Part shown: positions 9,423-18,705 of the stretch, in pieces
Numbering within the stretch: the stretch's first letter is position 1
Layout: every line of letters starts with the position of its first letter
Source of the DNA: Bacteroidaceae bacterium
Lineage (GTDB): Bacteria > Bacteroidota > Bacteroidia > Bacteroidales > Bacteroidaceae
NCBI GenBank assembly: GCA_016292045.1
Contig: JAEEZX010000074.1
Location: forward strand, 1-54,915
Direction of reading: 5' to 3'
Length of the DNA stretch: 54,915 bases
The notes under the pieces: generated by a model
What the model saw: the letters and a program-made list of their open reading frames with translations, nothing else
Database searches by the model: none
What the model was told of the DNA's origin: nothing
Made by a program: the position numbers and the translations under genes

Positions 9423-9620
9423 GTAGATTCGACTTTCCTCCGACGTTATTCCGACCTTCCCCTAACCGGAATACGAATAAAATATGAGTAGAATACGAGC
9501 ATATAACGAGCAGTTAACGAGTTTTCTCGTATACCACTCGTACTCTACTCGTTAACCACTCGTTAACTGCTCGTTAACTGAATGGACTCTGGCAAGACTC
9601 TGAGAGGACTTTGAGAGCAA
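9423..9620. repeat. 11-base-period phase-locked array, 18 units
   Basis: This gene-free stretch divides without any phase slip into 18 units of exactly 11 bases, and neighbouring units share most of their last 4-6 bases. Units at 9423, 9434 and 9445 end in CGAC. Units at 9489, 9500 and 9511 end in ACGAG. Units at 9533-9576 carry CTCGT. Units at 9588 and 9599 share TCTG and GAC. Within it is an 18-base perfect inverted repeat (9504-9521 with 9559-9576, TAACGAGCAGTTAACGAG and its complement). An 11-base period argues against coding. Function is unknown. Confidence 0.8.
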
Positions 9621-9666
9621 TTCAAAACAGGGGAAATAAAATTTTTTATAAAAAAAGAGTGAAAAA

Positions 9667-9698
9667 TTTGGGTATGTCGGGAAAATTTTCTACTTTTG
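9667..9698 (+). promoter_or_regulatory. Bacteroidetes-type promoter for the gene at 9854
   Basis: TTTG at 9667-9670, exactly 20 bases, then TACTTTTG at 9691-9698: a full match to the family sigma factor consensus. Transcription should start near 9705, leaving a leader of about 150 bases that contains a folded element. Confidence 0.8.
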
Positions 9699-9753
9699 CA
9701 CCCGCTAAGGCGAAAAACACCCATGTTCGGATAAGCAATCATAACTGCATGAA

Positions 9754-9838
9754 AGTGTAACAGAAAGGGTTCCGAGGAACCCCGCACCGCCCCTTGAGAG
9801 AGGGGTTTGATGCGTGTTCTATGACTTATTGTTACACT
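9754..9838 (+). promoter_or_regulatory. Predicted three-way-junction leader RNA (candidate cis-regulator)
   Basis: An outer stem AGTGTAACA (9754-9762) pairs perfectly with TGTTACACT (9830-9838). Inside are two hairpins. GGGTTCC pairs with GGAACCC (9767-9782). CCCCTT pairs with GAGGGG, closed by a GAGA tetraloop (9790-9805), and this stem can be extended by CGCA (9783-9786) with TGCG (9811-9814). The element ends 15 bases before the ATG at 9854. The fold is seen by eye, and its ligand or protein partner, if any, is unknown. It matches no riboswitch class I recognise. Confidence 0.55.
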
Positions 9839-9853
9839 AAAAATCATGTTGTT

Positions 9854-10432
9854 ATGAGAAAAAGATTTCAACAACGCGTGTGCTCCTGCTCCCCTGAAAA
9901 AGGTGTCGGGTATCTGGAGACAAGAATGCTCAACAGCTTCGTTAATCACGGTGTGCACTCCATCCGCTGCGCAGCCAGTTGCGCACACAAATTCCACAGA
10001 GGAATGCTGCTGGGCGAGCTCTGTGCCGAGACGCATCATCTGCTGTGGGCCGCCAAAGTGTGGAAGCTGACGATGCGCGAAATCAAGAACAAAGACTGGG
10101 ACGACTACATCTGCCAGAGTTTCAACACGAAATACGTCTCGTTCAGTGATGTCATATCGGAAGGCAATTGTGAAGTGCTCGGGCGGCGCATCGACGAGGC
10201 GGAGCGGAAACTGGGACTCTCGAATTCACAGGACAGACGCTGGGAGAGTAGGGCATCGTACGACGACATGCGCCTCTGGAAATACGACTACAGTCTTGTG
10301 GAACTCGAGGAAGAGGAGCGAGAAGCAGTCGGTGAGTACCGCTCAAAGTGTGAGACGGAGCAAGTCTTCAGCGAAGGGATGAACGAGAATGCATTGCAGC
10401 CTCAGAGTGCTTTCGACTACTGGAGGGGATAA
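9854..10432 (+). CDS. Hypothetical protein, 192 aa, with structured leader
   Basis: I do not recognise this protein. It has no signal peptide or membrane segment. The N-terminal half is Cys/His-rich (for example CSCS near residue 10, CAASCAHKFH near residues 39-48). The C-terminal half is acidic and charged (VELEEEEREAV), ending in DYWRG. I chose the ATG at 9854 because the longer frame from 9794 runs through the folded leader, whose paired bases would be constrained as RNA. A perfect promoter lies upstream and a strong terminator 3 bases downstream of the stop, so it is a single-gene transcription unit. The Cys/His content could mean metal binding, but spacing matches no zinc-finger pattern I know. 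Confidence 0.6.
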   Translation: MRKRFQQRVCSCSPEKGVGYLETRMLNSFVNHGVHSIRCAASCAHKFHRGMLLGELCAETHHLLWAAKVWKLTMREIKNKDWDDYICQSFNTKYVSFSDVISEGNCEVLGRRIDEAERKLGLSNSQDRRWESRASYDDMRLWKYDYSLVELEEEEREAVGEYRSKCETEQVFSEGMNENALQPQSAFDYWRG

Positions 10433-10434
10433 TG

Positions 10435-10468
10435 AAAAAAGCCTTGGGAGAACCAAGGCTTTTTTTTT
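10435..10468 (+). terminator. Intrinsic terminator, bidirectional
   Basis: Stem GCCTTGG (10441-10447) and CCAAGGC (10453-10459) with a 5-base loop, nine T after it and six A before it. It ends the hypothetical gene on the plus strand. Read on the minus strand it sits immediately downstream of tRNA-Ala and can end that transcript too. Confidence 0.9.
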
Positions 10469-10469
10469 G

Positions 10470-10543
<74 letters not shown>

Positions 10544-10553
10544 GATTGCGGTG

Positions 10554-10584
10554 CAAAGGTACGACAATTCTGCAAATAGACAAA
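10554..10584 (-). promoter_or_regulatory. Promoter of tRNA-Ala
   Basis: On the minus strand TTTG (10581-10584), 19 bases, then TACCTTTG (10554-10561): a full Bacteroidetes promoter placed 10 bases before the tRNA 5' end. Confidence 0.8.
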
Positions 10585-10600
10585 ATAAAAGTGCAGAAAA

Positions 10601-10632
10601 TTTGGCTACGAGGAGAAAAAAGTCTATCTTTG
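10601..10632 (+). promoter_or_regulatory. Promoter of the secreted protease operon
   Basis: TTTG at 10601-10604, 20 bases, then TATCTTTG at 10625-10632, about 30 bases before the C10 protease start. It is arranged back to back with the tRNA promoter. Confidence 0.8.
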
Positions 10633-10662
10633 CCCGGAAATAATATATAAAATAAGGATATC

Positions 10663-13617
10663 ATGAAGAAAATTACCCTATTCTTACTTGTTTCGTTTGT
10701 TAGTATCGCTGCATGGGCGGAGAAGGTGTCACAGGCAGAAGCATTGCAGGCCGCATTGCCCTATATGAATGACGTGCAGGCCGCCACTTCGCAGAGGCAG
10801 TCGCGTGCAGGAAGTGTGGATCAGCCCGTGTATATTTTCTCACGCGGAGCTGGCGAGGGTTTTGTCATCGTATCGGGCGACAACAGCCTGCCGCTGGTGC
10901 TCGGTGTGGCAGACTCAGGCGACTGGGTGGAGGAGGAGATGCCCCCGCTGCTGCTGCAATGGGTGAAGATGTACGAGCACTACGTGGACAGCGTGCAGGC
11001 CAACGGAGGAGCGCCGGCAAGAGCTGCGCGTGCATCGGTATATCCTAAGAACATCCCTGTGCTGCTGACCTCGCACTGGCATCAGAGTTCACCTTACAAC
11101 AACCGTTGTCCCCAGAGGGCTGACGGCGGCGGCAGAGCTGTGACGGGATGTGTGGCTACGGCAGCAGCTCAGATTGCATACTACTGGAGGAATGAGGGTG
11201 TTAATTCAGAGACGCGCTCCAACACCAAATACGGATACTGGAGCCCGGATGCTCCTGTGACAGCTAACGATGTGATACCCAAAGGCACCAAGTTCATGTG
11301 GGAGCTCATGCGCGACAACGGAGGCAGCACCAGCGCCGAGAGAGATGCTGTGGCTGTGTTGTGTGCAGTAATGGGTTTTGATGCCGAACTGGCCTACGGT
11401 GCCAGCACGGGTGGACATATCTGGAACGAGATAGATGTATTCAAGAACCAGATTGGTCTGAACGGCGGTACGCATGTGTGGAAGAGCGATGTGGGCCAGA
11501 CGGCTTTCGAGACCCTCTGCGCCCACGACCTGGCAATGAAGCATCCTATCCTATACGCAGGATACAACGAGGACTGGTCGTCGGGTCACGCCATCGTGAT
11601 GGACGGATACCGCACGTCGGACAACAGTTTCCACTTCAACTTCGGCTGGGGAGGCAGCGGCGACGGATACTATCAGCTGATAGACGGCAGCGTGGGAGGC
11701 TTCGGATATGGTGAGAGCGTGGTGTACAACATATACTCTCCCAATATCAACCGTACTTTCGAGGTGACACCCGAAGAGGAACTCTACCAGGCTGTGCCCA
11801 ACGAGGTGAAGGTGAAGGTGTTTAACGGCAGCGCGATGGAAGTGAATGGAGTATATCTCTTCGCGCACACAAAGGCATCGCTGCCCGATTATATGACGCT
11901 CGACGATGCTATTGCATCACATCCGGGAGTGCTGAGAGCCGGCGATTCGTGGGAGGTGGATGCTGTGTATGAGACCCCCAACTCCTATTCGGCAGGTGTG
12001 TATTTCATCGTTGCGGACGAGAATCTGAGCATACTCTACACTACGCCTTCTTCATACAAGGTGAAGAATTCGAGCGCAAACATGAAGCTGATGCACATGA
12101 ACGTGGACAGCGAAGTGTACGACGAGAGGGAATTCATGTACGAGGGAGAACTGGTGACACGCCCCGTATATCACGTGGAGAGCAATACATCCGTGACTGT
12201 CTCCGCAGAGCTGAACAATGCCGGCAAACTGCGTGTGACATCCGTGAAGTGCAGACCTCTCGTGACGTCCGTCATCTACAAGGTGGAGAGCGACGGCAGC
12301 GTGACGAAGGTGAAGGAGATGATGTCCGGCGACGAGGTGTTCCTCAAGGACGAGACAAAGACAATAGATTTCGGCTTCGGCGGTCTGCAGAGGAATGTGC
12401 TCTACAAGGCATCGCTGGATCCCAAGGTGGGCAACGGTGTATCAACGTTGACATACGCTCTGCAGTATGATACGGAGGCCTCCGACACAGTGGTGTTCTT
12501 CACGTTGGCAAGCAGCGCGATGGATATTGAGAGAGAGGGCAATCACGTGAGAATAAGCGGTGAGGGATACACCTCCCGCGACTACGCCCAGGTGATGGCA
12601 GACGAGACGGTGACGAGCTACGACTTGAGAAACTACACCGACGTGCTGCCCACCGGCGCACCGATGCCGGTGAACCCCAATGCCATCATCTACCGCAATG
12701 CTGAGGCAGGAGTGACGGGCAGGAACATCGTGGTGGACGGCGTGTGCGAGGAACTCGAACTGGTGAGCGGATACAGCTACGATCCCGTGGAGTCGTTCAC
12801 GGCAAGGAAGGTTGAGGTGAAGACCGGCGTTGTGTGCCCGTCCAACTCTTACTACTGGAACTGCATCGTGTTGCCCTTCACTACGGATACGCCTGCCGGC
12901 ATACTGGCACGCCGCCTTGTGAACGCTACGGCAAAGACGGAGTCTCACAGCGATAAGATGCTGGCCGGCACGCCGTATGTATATCTGACCACTCACGACA
13001 GAGGCATCACAGCCACCAACGTGGAGGTGAAGTCGCTGGCCGACATGCCTGCAAGCACAGGCGACGCATCGTTCGTGGCTCAGTTTGTCTGCACGCAGGC
13101 CACAGGTGCGGAATACGTATCGACGGGCAAGGAATTTGTGAAGGCAACTGTGGGTGAGACGATAGGAGGTCTGTCGGCATACAAGGCCAATCCCATCTCG
13201 CTGACGAATATGAGCAATGTGGCACGTCTGGATGCAAGGATGCACGCTCTTGTGACAAGTATCATGGCGGCAAGGGATACGCTGGAGAAGTACACCAATG
13301 ATGAGATACCTGTGCAGCACCGCACTTCCTCCAAGGAAGAAGCTGTAGCAGCCTACAAGGCAGCCATTGCCGATGCCGAGCAGGGGCTCACTTTGCTGCC
13401 GGAGACGTATGACGAGGTGAGCGAACTCTTGAATAATATGACGTCAGCGACGGAGGCGTTTGTGGAAAACGTGACGGCGATATCCTTCCTCAAGTCAAGT
13501 GACGAGGAACAGACGGAAGCGGAAGACGGTGCAATATACGATCTCAACGGCCGTCGCCTGAATGCTGTGCCGCAGAAGGGTATGTATATCATCAGAGGTA
13601 AGATTTACGCGAAATGA
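10663..13617 (+). CDS. Secreted C10 family cysteine protease (streptopain-like)
   Basis: A 984-residue exported protease. The signal peptide covers about residues 1-19 (ending AAWA). A Spi-type inhibitory pro-domain follows to about residue 115 (GEGFVIVSGDNSLPLVLG is typical). The C10 catalytic core comes next: nucleophile Cys163 in TGCVATAAAQIAYYW, catalytic His309 in SGHAIVMDGY, and the FNFGWGG motif after it. The remaining 600 residues are beta-rich and unassigned. The end, IYDLNGRRLNAVPQKGMYII, resembles a type IX secretion sorting tail. Relatives include streptopain and interpain-type Prevotella proteases. Its stop overlaps the next protease start (ATGA), so the proteases are co-expressed and likely degrade host or dietary protein outside the cell. 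Confidence 0.92.
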   Translation: MKKITLFLLVSFVSIAAWAEKVSQAEALQAALPYMNDVQAATSQRQSRAGSVDQPVYIFSRGAGEGFVIVSGDNSLPLVLGVADSGDWVEEEMPPLLLQWVKMYEHYVDSVQANGGAPARAARASVYPKNIPVLLTSHWHQSSPYNNRCPQRADGGGRAVTGCVATAAAQIAYYWRNEGVNSETRSNTKYGYWSPDAPVTANDVIPKGTKFMWELMRDNGGSTSAERDAVAVLCAVMGFDAELAYGASTGGHIWNEIDVFKNQIGLNGGTHVWKSDVGQTAFETLCAHDLAMKHPILYAGYNEDWSSGHAIVMDGYRTSDNSFHFNFGWGGSGDGYYQLIDGSVGGFGYGESVVYNIYSPNINRTFEVTPEEELYQAVPNEVKVKVFNGSAMEVNGVYLFAHTKASLPDYMTLDDAIASHPGVLRAGDSWEVDAVYETPNSYSAGVYFIVADENLSILYTTPSSYKVKNSSANMKLMHMNVDSEVYDEREFMYEGELVTRPVYHVESNTSVTVSAELNNAGKLRVTSVKCRPLVTSVIYKVESDGSVTKVKEMMSGDEVFLKDETKTIDFGFGGLQRNVLYKASLDPKVGNGVSTLTYALQYDTEASDTVVFFTLASSAMDIEREGNHVRISGEGYTSRDYAQVMADETVTSYDLRNYTDVLPTGAPMPVNPNAIIYRNAEAGVTGRNIVVDGVCEELELVSGYSYDPVESFTARKVEVKTGVVCPSNSYYWNCIVLPFTTDTPAGILARRLVNATAKTESHSDKMLAGTPYVYLTTHDRGITATNVEVKSLADMPASTGDASFVAQFVCTQATGAEYVSTGKEFVKATVGETIGGLSAYKANPISLTNMSNVARLDARMHALVTSIMAARDTLEKYTNDEIPVQHRTSSKEEAVAAYKAAIADAEQGLTLLPETYDEVSELLNNMTSATEAFVENVTAISFLKSSDEEQTEAEDGAIYDLNGRRLNAVPQKGMYIIRGKIYAK

Positions 13618-15524
13618 TAAGAAATAAGATACTGATAAAAGGAACGATAATAGCCGCAGCATTGTTTGTTGCGGCTATACCCTCACGGGCACAGTTTTTC
13701 GAGGAGGAAACAGATGACGTGAGACTTGTGGAAAGGCAGAGCTGTTTCCTTGATGACGACGATGTGACGGTGGGCAGCCAGCGTCGCACAAGTCCGTATC
13801 AGGATGCCGCAACGATAAGTCCGATCGGCAAACCGAAGATACCGGTAATTCTGGCACAGTTCACGGACGTGAAGGACAGCCTCAAGTATGGCACAGAGGA
13901 TTTCGGTAAGTGGAAGGAGACGATGAAGGAGTACTTCAACGGTAACGACGACGGTACTCCGTATGTGATAAACGGTTTCTACCTGGCCTCCATAAAGGAC
14001 TATTTCAAGCAGCAGAGCGACGGACTCTTTGTGCCTGAATTTGTATTTCTGGACCCCGTGACACTTACAAATACGCGTGTGTACTACAGAACAAGGCGCT
14101 CTTCGATGTTCACGCCGGAAGTGTTGAAACTGATGGCTGAGCAGATAGACGACCCCTTGGAGTTTGACGGCAACGGCGACGGTAAGGTGGATGTGGCATT
14201 GGTTGTGTTTGCCGGTACGTCGTACAATTTTTCGGGTGTGGACGAAGCACTTTGGGCGTGGGAGGCGACAAGGGATGTTACGGTGACACGCTACGATTCA
14301 AAGACGGTGACGTTTGCCAGTTCGGTTAACATCCCCAATCAGCTCTATGAGGACGGTCAACCGCATGCCTACGAAAAACCGACTATCGGAGTACCTGTGC
14401 ATGAGTTCTGTCATGCTTTGGGATTGCCGGACTTTTACGATACTTCTGATAAGCCGACGTGTGCCGGAATGGATGTGTGGAGTTTGATGGACTATGGAGA
14501 GAATATTAACGCAGGATATACACCCACAAACCTCAATGCTGTGGAGCGCGACTATATGGGTTGGCGCAGTTTGGTCACCCTCGACCCGCAGCAGCCGCAG
14601 ACACTCCATCTGACAGCCCTGGGAGAAGGCGGCGTGGGTTATAAGTTGCAGAATATTCAGGATGAGAGAGAGTATTTCGTGCTGGAATGCCGCAACACCA
14701 ATTCCAAGGACTGTGACTATTATTTCCTGACTGCCCCAAAGTGGTTGGGTAATCACATGGGACTTATCGTTTATCATTTGCGGAGAGATGTGTCTTGGAA
14801 AAATAACAACGTGAATACGCTCAAATCCGAGCAGAAGATGACTATAGTGCCAGCGAACAACACGTTGAACTTTATAAACAAAGTTGTTAAGGAACAGGGT
14901 TGGGATGAATACAGGAGGCAGGTAAGAGGACATCTGTATCCGGGCACCTCGGGCAATACATCCTTGACGGATGAAACTGTGCCGGCTACGGTGGTATATA
15001 ACGGCGACTTCCTCGGACAACCTATCTACGACATCTTCATGGACGAGGAGAATCACGTGCATCTGAAGTATATGCCGAGAGGCATACTGGAGCCTCCTAC
15101 GGTGTTCGATTCTTCGGCGGGGCAGTATCAGGTGACTCTTTCGTGGCAGGCACCAGAAAATGCCAGTTGCTATGCTCTTACGTATCGTGTGGACGACGAT
15201 GCAGAGATTTTGGTGGACAGTTTGAAGAATACCGCTTACGTGATAGACGGGCTGCAGCCTGGCACTCGTGTTACGTATCGTGTGGTATCGATGGATGACG
15301 AGTGGCGCAACAGCGAACCCTCTGAATGGAAGGAAATAGATACACCTACCGATGTGCAGACGCTGCACACCCCGAAGAGCGAACAGATGGTTAGCGTATA
15401 TTCCCTGACGGGCATATATACCGGACAGTGCGTAAGGAGTCAGGTGCACCGTTACGTAAGGACAAAGGGCATCGTTGTGTTGCGTTACGAGGATGGTGCT
15501 ACGGAGAAAATCTTTGTTCAGTAG
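13614..15524 (+). CDS. Secreted M6 family zinc metalloprotease with FN3 domain
   Basis: A 636-residue exported metalloprotease with a signal peptide ending about residue 26 (PSRA-QFF). The M6 (immune-inhibitor-A type) zinc site is HEFCHALGLPDFYD starting at residue 263, with His263, Glu264 and His267, then the Asp-containing extension. A DGNGDGKVD stretch near residues 185-193 looks like a calcium-binding loop. A fibronectin type III segment lies around residues 495-590. The C-terminus (VYSLTGIYTGQ... [10 protein letters not shown]) resembles a sorting tail. It starts inside the stop of the C10 gene and overlaps the next M6 gene by about 30 bases. It has the same fold as the next gene, but the two are not close copies. 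Confidence 0.92.
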   Translation: MIRNKILIKGTIIAAALFVAAIPSRAQFFEEETDDVRLVERQSCFLDDDDVTVGSQRRTSPYQDAATISPIGKPKIPVILAQFTDVKDSLKYGTEDFGKWKETMKEYFNGNDDGTPYVINGFYLASIKDYFKQQSDGLFVPEFVFLDPVTLTNTRVYYRTRRSSMFTPEVLKLMAEQIDDPLEFDGNGDGKVDVALVVFAGTSYNFSGVDEALWAWEATRDVTVTRYDSKTVTFASSVNIPNQLYEDGQPHAYEKPTIGVPVHEFCHALGLPDFYDTSDKPTCAGMDVWSLMDYGENINAGYTPTNLNAVERDYMGWRSLVTLDPQQPQTLHLTALGEGGVGYKLQNIQDEREYFVLECRNTNSKDCDYYFLTAPKWLGNHMGLIVYHLRRDVSWKNNNVNTLKSEQKMTIVPANNTLNFINKVVKEQGWDEYRRQVRGHLYPGTSGNTSLTDETVPATVVYNGDFLGQPIYDIFMDEENHVHLKYMPRGILEPPTVFDSSAGQYQVTLSWQAPENASCYALTYRVDDDAEILVDSLKNTAYVIDGLQPGTRVTYRVVSMDDEWRNSEPSEWKEIDTPTDVQTLHTPKSEQMVSVYSLTGIYTGQCVRSQVHRYVRTKGIVVLRYEDGATEKIFVQ

Positions 15525-16926
15525 GACTCTGTCTCTAATTGCAACGGTTCTTTTTCTGTCTCACGCTGTTGCGGCACAGGAGTTGTTGCGGTGTCGTGGC
15601 AGCCTGCCGCCCGTTTCACGCGAGATTTCCCTGAATGCAGCAAGAATTCTCGCCGATGCTCCCCCTATTGAGAGAGAGAAGATCCACGGGTTGGTGCTCC
15701 TTATAGAATTTCAGGATGTTGCGTTTTCTCTTGCCGACGCACAGCAATACTATGATGCGTTCTTCAATGAGGAGGGATATTCCATAGACGGCAATTTCGG
15801 AAGTGTGCGCGACTACTACAGGGAGCAGAGTCAGGAGCGCTTCGATATAGACTTCGATGTGTGCGGTCCCATACGTCTTTCCCGCTCGTATGCATATTAT
15901 GGACAGAATGCCGATGACAAAATGGATCTACATCCGGGAGATATGATGCAGGAGGCCCTTGACACGTTGTATAAGTGGGATCCGGAACGTGAGTTCTCAC
16001 GCTATGACTGGAACGGAGACGGGGAAGCCAATATGCTCTATGCCGTGTATGCGGGAAGGGGAGAGAACTACGTCACCTCGCAACCCACTTTGATGTGGCC
16101 CCATATGTGTACATTCGTCCTTCAGAAGCTGATATACGATGACGGTGCGGGGAGAAAGAATGTTGGCGGAATATGGTTTGACAGATATGCATGCTCGTGT
16201 GAGCTGAGAGGACGTACAGGCAGCGTGATTGAAGGTATCGGTACGCCATGCCACGAATTCATGCACGGATTGGGTATACCGGATACATATAACAGTTATC
16301 CTGGAAACGGTATGGGTAACTACGACCTTATGGGACTTGGGAACTATCTCAACGAATGCAGGACTCCCTGTTCCCTTGCCGGTTTCCATAAGATGTTGCT
16401 GGGGTGGGTGGATGCCGAGGAGATATCCTCCGAACGTGCGGTGACGGCGATGGCTCCTGTGACGGAAACAGGGGAGATGTACGTCCTTTACAACGAGGAA
16501 GAGAGAAAGGAATGCTATGTCATCGAGAACAGACAGAAGCAGTCGTGGGATACCTATATTCCGGAAGCCGGTCTTACGGTGACTCACGTGGATTATGACG
16601 AAGATGTATGGGAAACGCTCTATATCAACGGAGACAGAAACCATCAGCGTATGGCCATGACGGACGAGTCGCTGTGGACGGGTCTTCCGTTATTTAACGG
16701 AGATGCAGATACGCTCCCGCTGTGTATCGTAGATGTGAAGGAGATAGGAGAGTATGTGTCCTTCAAAGTGAAAAAGCGCTCTACAGGAATAGATTTTGTG
16801 AGTGCAGAGGGTAATAGCGAAGAACGTGGTGAACGCTACGATCTGATGGGACGAAAAATCCCCTCAGGACTTCGCCCAAGGGGATTGTATATAGAGAGAG
16901 GTAAACTCCGATTACCAAGCGAATAG
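15493..16926 (+). CDS. Secreted M6 family zinc metalloprotease
   Basis: A 477-residue protein if started at the ATG at 15493, which puts a good signal peptide ([16 protein letters not shown]) near the N-terminus. A Met codon six codons upstream is possible but adds nothing signal-like. The M6 zinc site is [13 protein letters not shown] from residue 254. [18 protein letters not shown] segment parallels the calcium-loop region of the preceding protease. The end ([24 protein letters not shown]) looks like a sorting tail. Its 5' end overlaps the previous gene and its 3' end overlaps glyA on the other strand by 15 bases. The DNA of the tail also forms the glyA terminator. Confidence 0.9.
   Translation: MVLRRKSLFSRTLSLIATVLFLSHAVAAQELLRCRGSLPPVSREISLNAARILADAPPIEREKIHGLVLLIEFQDVAFSLADAQQYYDAFFNEEGYSIDGNFGSVRDYYREQSQERFDIDFDVCGPIRLSRSYAYYGQNADDKMDLHPGDMMQEALDTLYKWDPEREFSRYDWNGDGEANMLYAVYAGRGENYVTSQPTLMWPHMCTFVLQKLIYDDGAGRKNVGGIWFDRYACSCELRGRTGSVIEGIGTPCHEFMHGLGIPDTYNSYPGNGMGNYDLMGLGNYLNECRTPCSLAGFHKMLLGWVDAEEISSERAVTAMAPVTETGEMYVLYNEEERKECYVIENRQKQSWDTYIPEAGLTVTHVDYDEDVWETLYINGDRNHQRMAMTDESLWTGLPLFNGDADTLPLCIVDVKEIGEYVSFKVKKRSTGIDFVSAEGNSEERGERYDLMGRKIPSGLRPRGLYIERGKLRLPSE
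16854..16886 (-). terminator. glyA-operon terminator embedded in the opposite-strand protease gene
   Basis: On the minus strand AATCCCCT pairs perfectly with AGGGGATT across a 14-base loop and is followed by TTTCG. It lies 26 bases past the glyA stop. All of it is inside codons for the C-terminal tail of the M6 protease. Confidence 0.65.
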
Positions 16927-18192
16927 AGGATACTCGGCCATGATGGCATTCACCTCGCTGCGCACCTGAGCGATATTCTGCTCGTTCTCGGGATCATCAA
17001 GTACGCGCTCGATAAAGGCTGCAATCTTCACCATCAGGTCTTCCTTCGCACCGCGTGTGGTGATGGCAGGTGTACCGAGGCGGATACCGCTTGTCTGGAA
17101 TGCGCTGCGTGAGTCGAACGGAACCATATTCTTGTTGGCTGTGATGTCGGCTGCCACGAGAGCCTTCTCTGCTACCTTACCTGTGAGTTCGGGGTACTTG
17201 GAGCGCAGGTCCACAAGCATAGAGTGGTTGTCCGTACCGCCGGAGACGATGTTGAAGCCGCGCTTGATGAGCTCGTCTGCCAAGCAGGCTGCGTTTTTCT
17301 TCACCTGAAGAGCATACTCTTTCCACTCGGGTTTGAGACATTCGCCGAAAGCAACAGCCTTGGCGGCGATGACGTGCTCCAGAGGACCGCCCTGAATGCC
17401 GGGGAATACGGCGCTGTTGAGCAATGCTGACATCATCTTGATTTCGCCCTTCGGAGTCTTTTTGCCCCAGGGATTCTCGAAATCCTTACCCATGAGGATG
17501 ATACCGCCGCGGGGACCGCGAAGTGTTTTGTGGGTGGTAGATGTGACGATGTGTGCATACTTCACGGGGTTGTCAAGCAAACCGGCAGCGATGAGTCCAG
17601 CGGGGTGTGCCATATCAATCATGAGGATTGCACCTACGGCATCGGCAATCTGACGCATACGCTTATAGTCCCATTCACGGCTGTAAGCAGAACCGCCGCC
17701 GATAATCAGTTTGGGTTTGTTCTCCAAGGCCAGACGCTCCATCTCGTCGTAATTCACACGACCGGTCTCCTTGTTGAGATTGTAGCCGATGGGATGATAG
17801 ATGAGGCCGGATGTATTTACGAGCGAACCGTGTGAGAGATGCCCTCCGTGATCGAGGTTGAGTCCCATAAAGGTGTCACCGGGATTGAGGCAAGCCAGAA
17901 ATACGGCTGCATTGGCCTGTGCACCGGAGTGAGGCTGCACATTGGCATATTCGGCGTCGAAGATTTTGCAGATGCGCTCGATAGCGAGGCTCTCCACTTC
18001 GTCCACCACCTGACAGCCTCCGTAGTAGCGCTTACCGGGATATCCCTCGGCATATTTGTTGGTGAGGCAGGAACCCATAGCCTGCATCACCTCGTCGCTG
18101 ACAAAGTTTTCGGAGGCAATCAGTTCGATGCCGCGAAGCTGACGCTCATTTTCCTTTTTGATAAGGTCAAATACAATAGAATCTCTTTCCAT
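16912..18192 (-). CDS. glyA: Serine hydroxymethyltransferase
   Basis: PLP enzyme interconverting serine and glycine with tetrahydrofolate and 5,10-methylene-THF, the main one-carbon supply for purines and thymidylate. It has 426 residues, normal for bacterial GlyA. Visible motifs are [16 protein letters not shown] near residues 45-60, HSGAQAN, and the PLP lysine Lys222 in [14 protein letters not shown]. It lies 22 bases after pyrI and shares direction with pyrB-pyrI, so one-carbon and pyrimidine genes appear co-transcribed. Its 3' end overlaps the M6 protease gene by 15 bases. Confidence 0.98.
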   Translation of the reverse strand: MERDSIVFDLIKKENERQLRGIELIASENFVSDEVMQAMGSCLTNKYAEGYPGKRYYGGCQVVDEVESLAIERICKIFDAEYANVQPHSGAQANAAVFLACLNPGDTFMGLNLDHGGHLSHGSLVNTSGLIYHPIGYNLNKETGRVNYDEMERLALENKPKLIIGGGSAYSREWDYKRMRQIADAVGAILMIDMAHPAGLIAAGLLDNPVKYAHIVTSTTHKTLRGPRGGIILMGKDFENPWGKKTPKGEIKMMSALLNSAVFPGIQGGPLEHVIAAKAVAFGECLKPEWKEYALQVKKNAACLADELIKRGFNIVSGGTDNHSMLVDLRSKYPELTGKVAEKALVAADITANKNMVPFDSRSAFQTSGIRLGTPAITTRGAKEDLMVKIAAFIERVLDDPENEQNIAQVRSEVNAIMAEYPLFAW

Positions 18193-18214
18193 AAATTGTT
18201 TTATATGATGTTTG

Positions 18215-18682
18215 TTATTGTTCTACGATTTTCACTTCTGCGAGCGGAAGGTCCTTGTTGCAGTAGCAGCATTGCAGGATGCCCAGCTCGCGGTTCGACA
18301 CACGGAAGCGCGTCTTCATCGGCTCGTTGTTTGTGATGCACTTGGAATTGGGGCAGCGTACGATACCTTCCAGAAGGTCGGGCATTACCACCTTTCTCTT
18401 TTCCACCACATCGTAGTCGCGAATCAGGCAGAGCGTCACGTTGGGAGCCACGACGGAAAGCTGATTGAGTTCCTCGTCGGTGAAGAATTTGTCTGCCACC
18501 TTGATGATACTCTTGTGATGCTGGTCGGTGGAATTGCTCTTGAGGTTGAATCCCACGGTGACAGCAGTCTTCATTCTCTCCAGATGCAGCAGGTTGACTA
18601 CATCGAACAGCTTGGAACTCGGGATATGATCTATCACCGTTCCGTTTTCAATAGCAGCGACAAGTAGTTCTTTTCTTTTCAT
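18215..18682 (-). CDS. pyrI: Aspartate carbamoyltransferase regulatory chain
   Basis: A 155-residue regulatory subunit that binds nucleotides allosterically and bridges PyrB trimers. The N-terminal allosteric domain includes GTVIDHIP near residues 14-21. The C-terminal zinc domain has Cys110, Cys115, Cys138 and Cys141 (CPNSKC and CCYC), the classic four-cysteine site. It is 23 bases downstream of pyrB. Its presence implies an E. coli-like class B ATCase holoenzyme subject to CTP/UTP feedback. Confidence 0.97.
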   Translation of the reverse strand: MKRKELLVAAIENGTVIDHIPSSKLFDVVNLLHLERMKTAVTVGFNLKSNSTDQHHKSIIKVADKFFTDEELNQLSVVAPNVTLCLIRDYDVVEKRKVVMPDLLEGIVRCPNSKCITNNEPMKTRFRVSNRELGILQCCYCNKDLPLAEVKIVEQ

Positions 18683-18705
18683 TTGAAACAGTTGTTATGC
18701 TTGCA

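Noticed and set aside
9794..9853. Upstream start for the hypothetical gene at 9854
   Set aside because: The extra 20 codons overlap paired bases of the folded leader, and the ATG at 9854 is in frame downstream of it.
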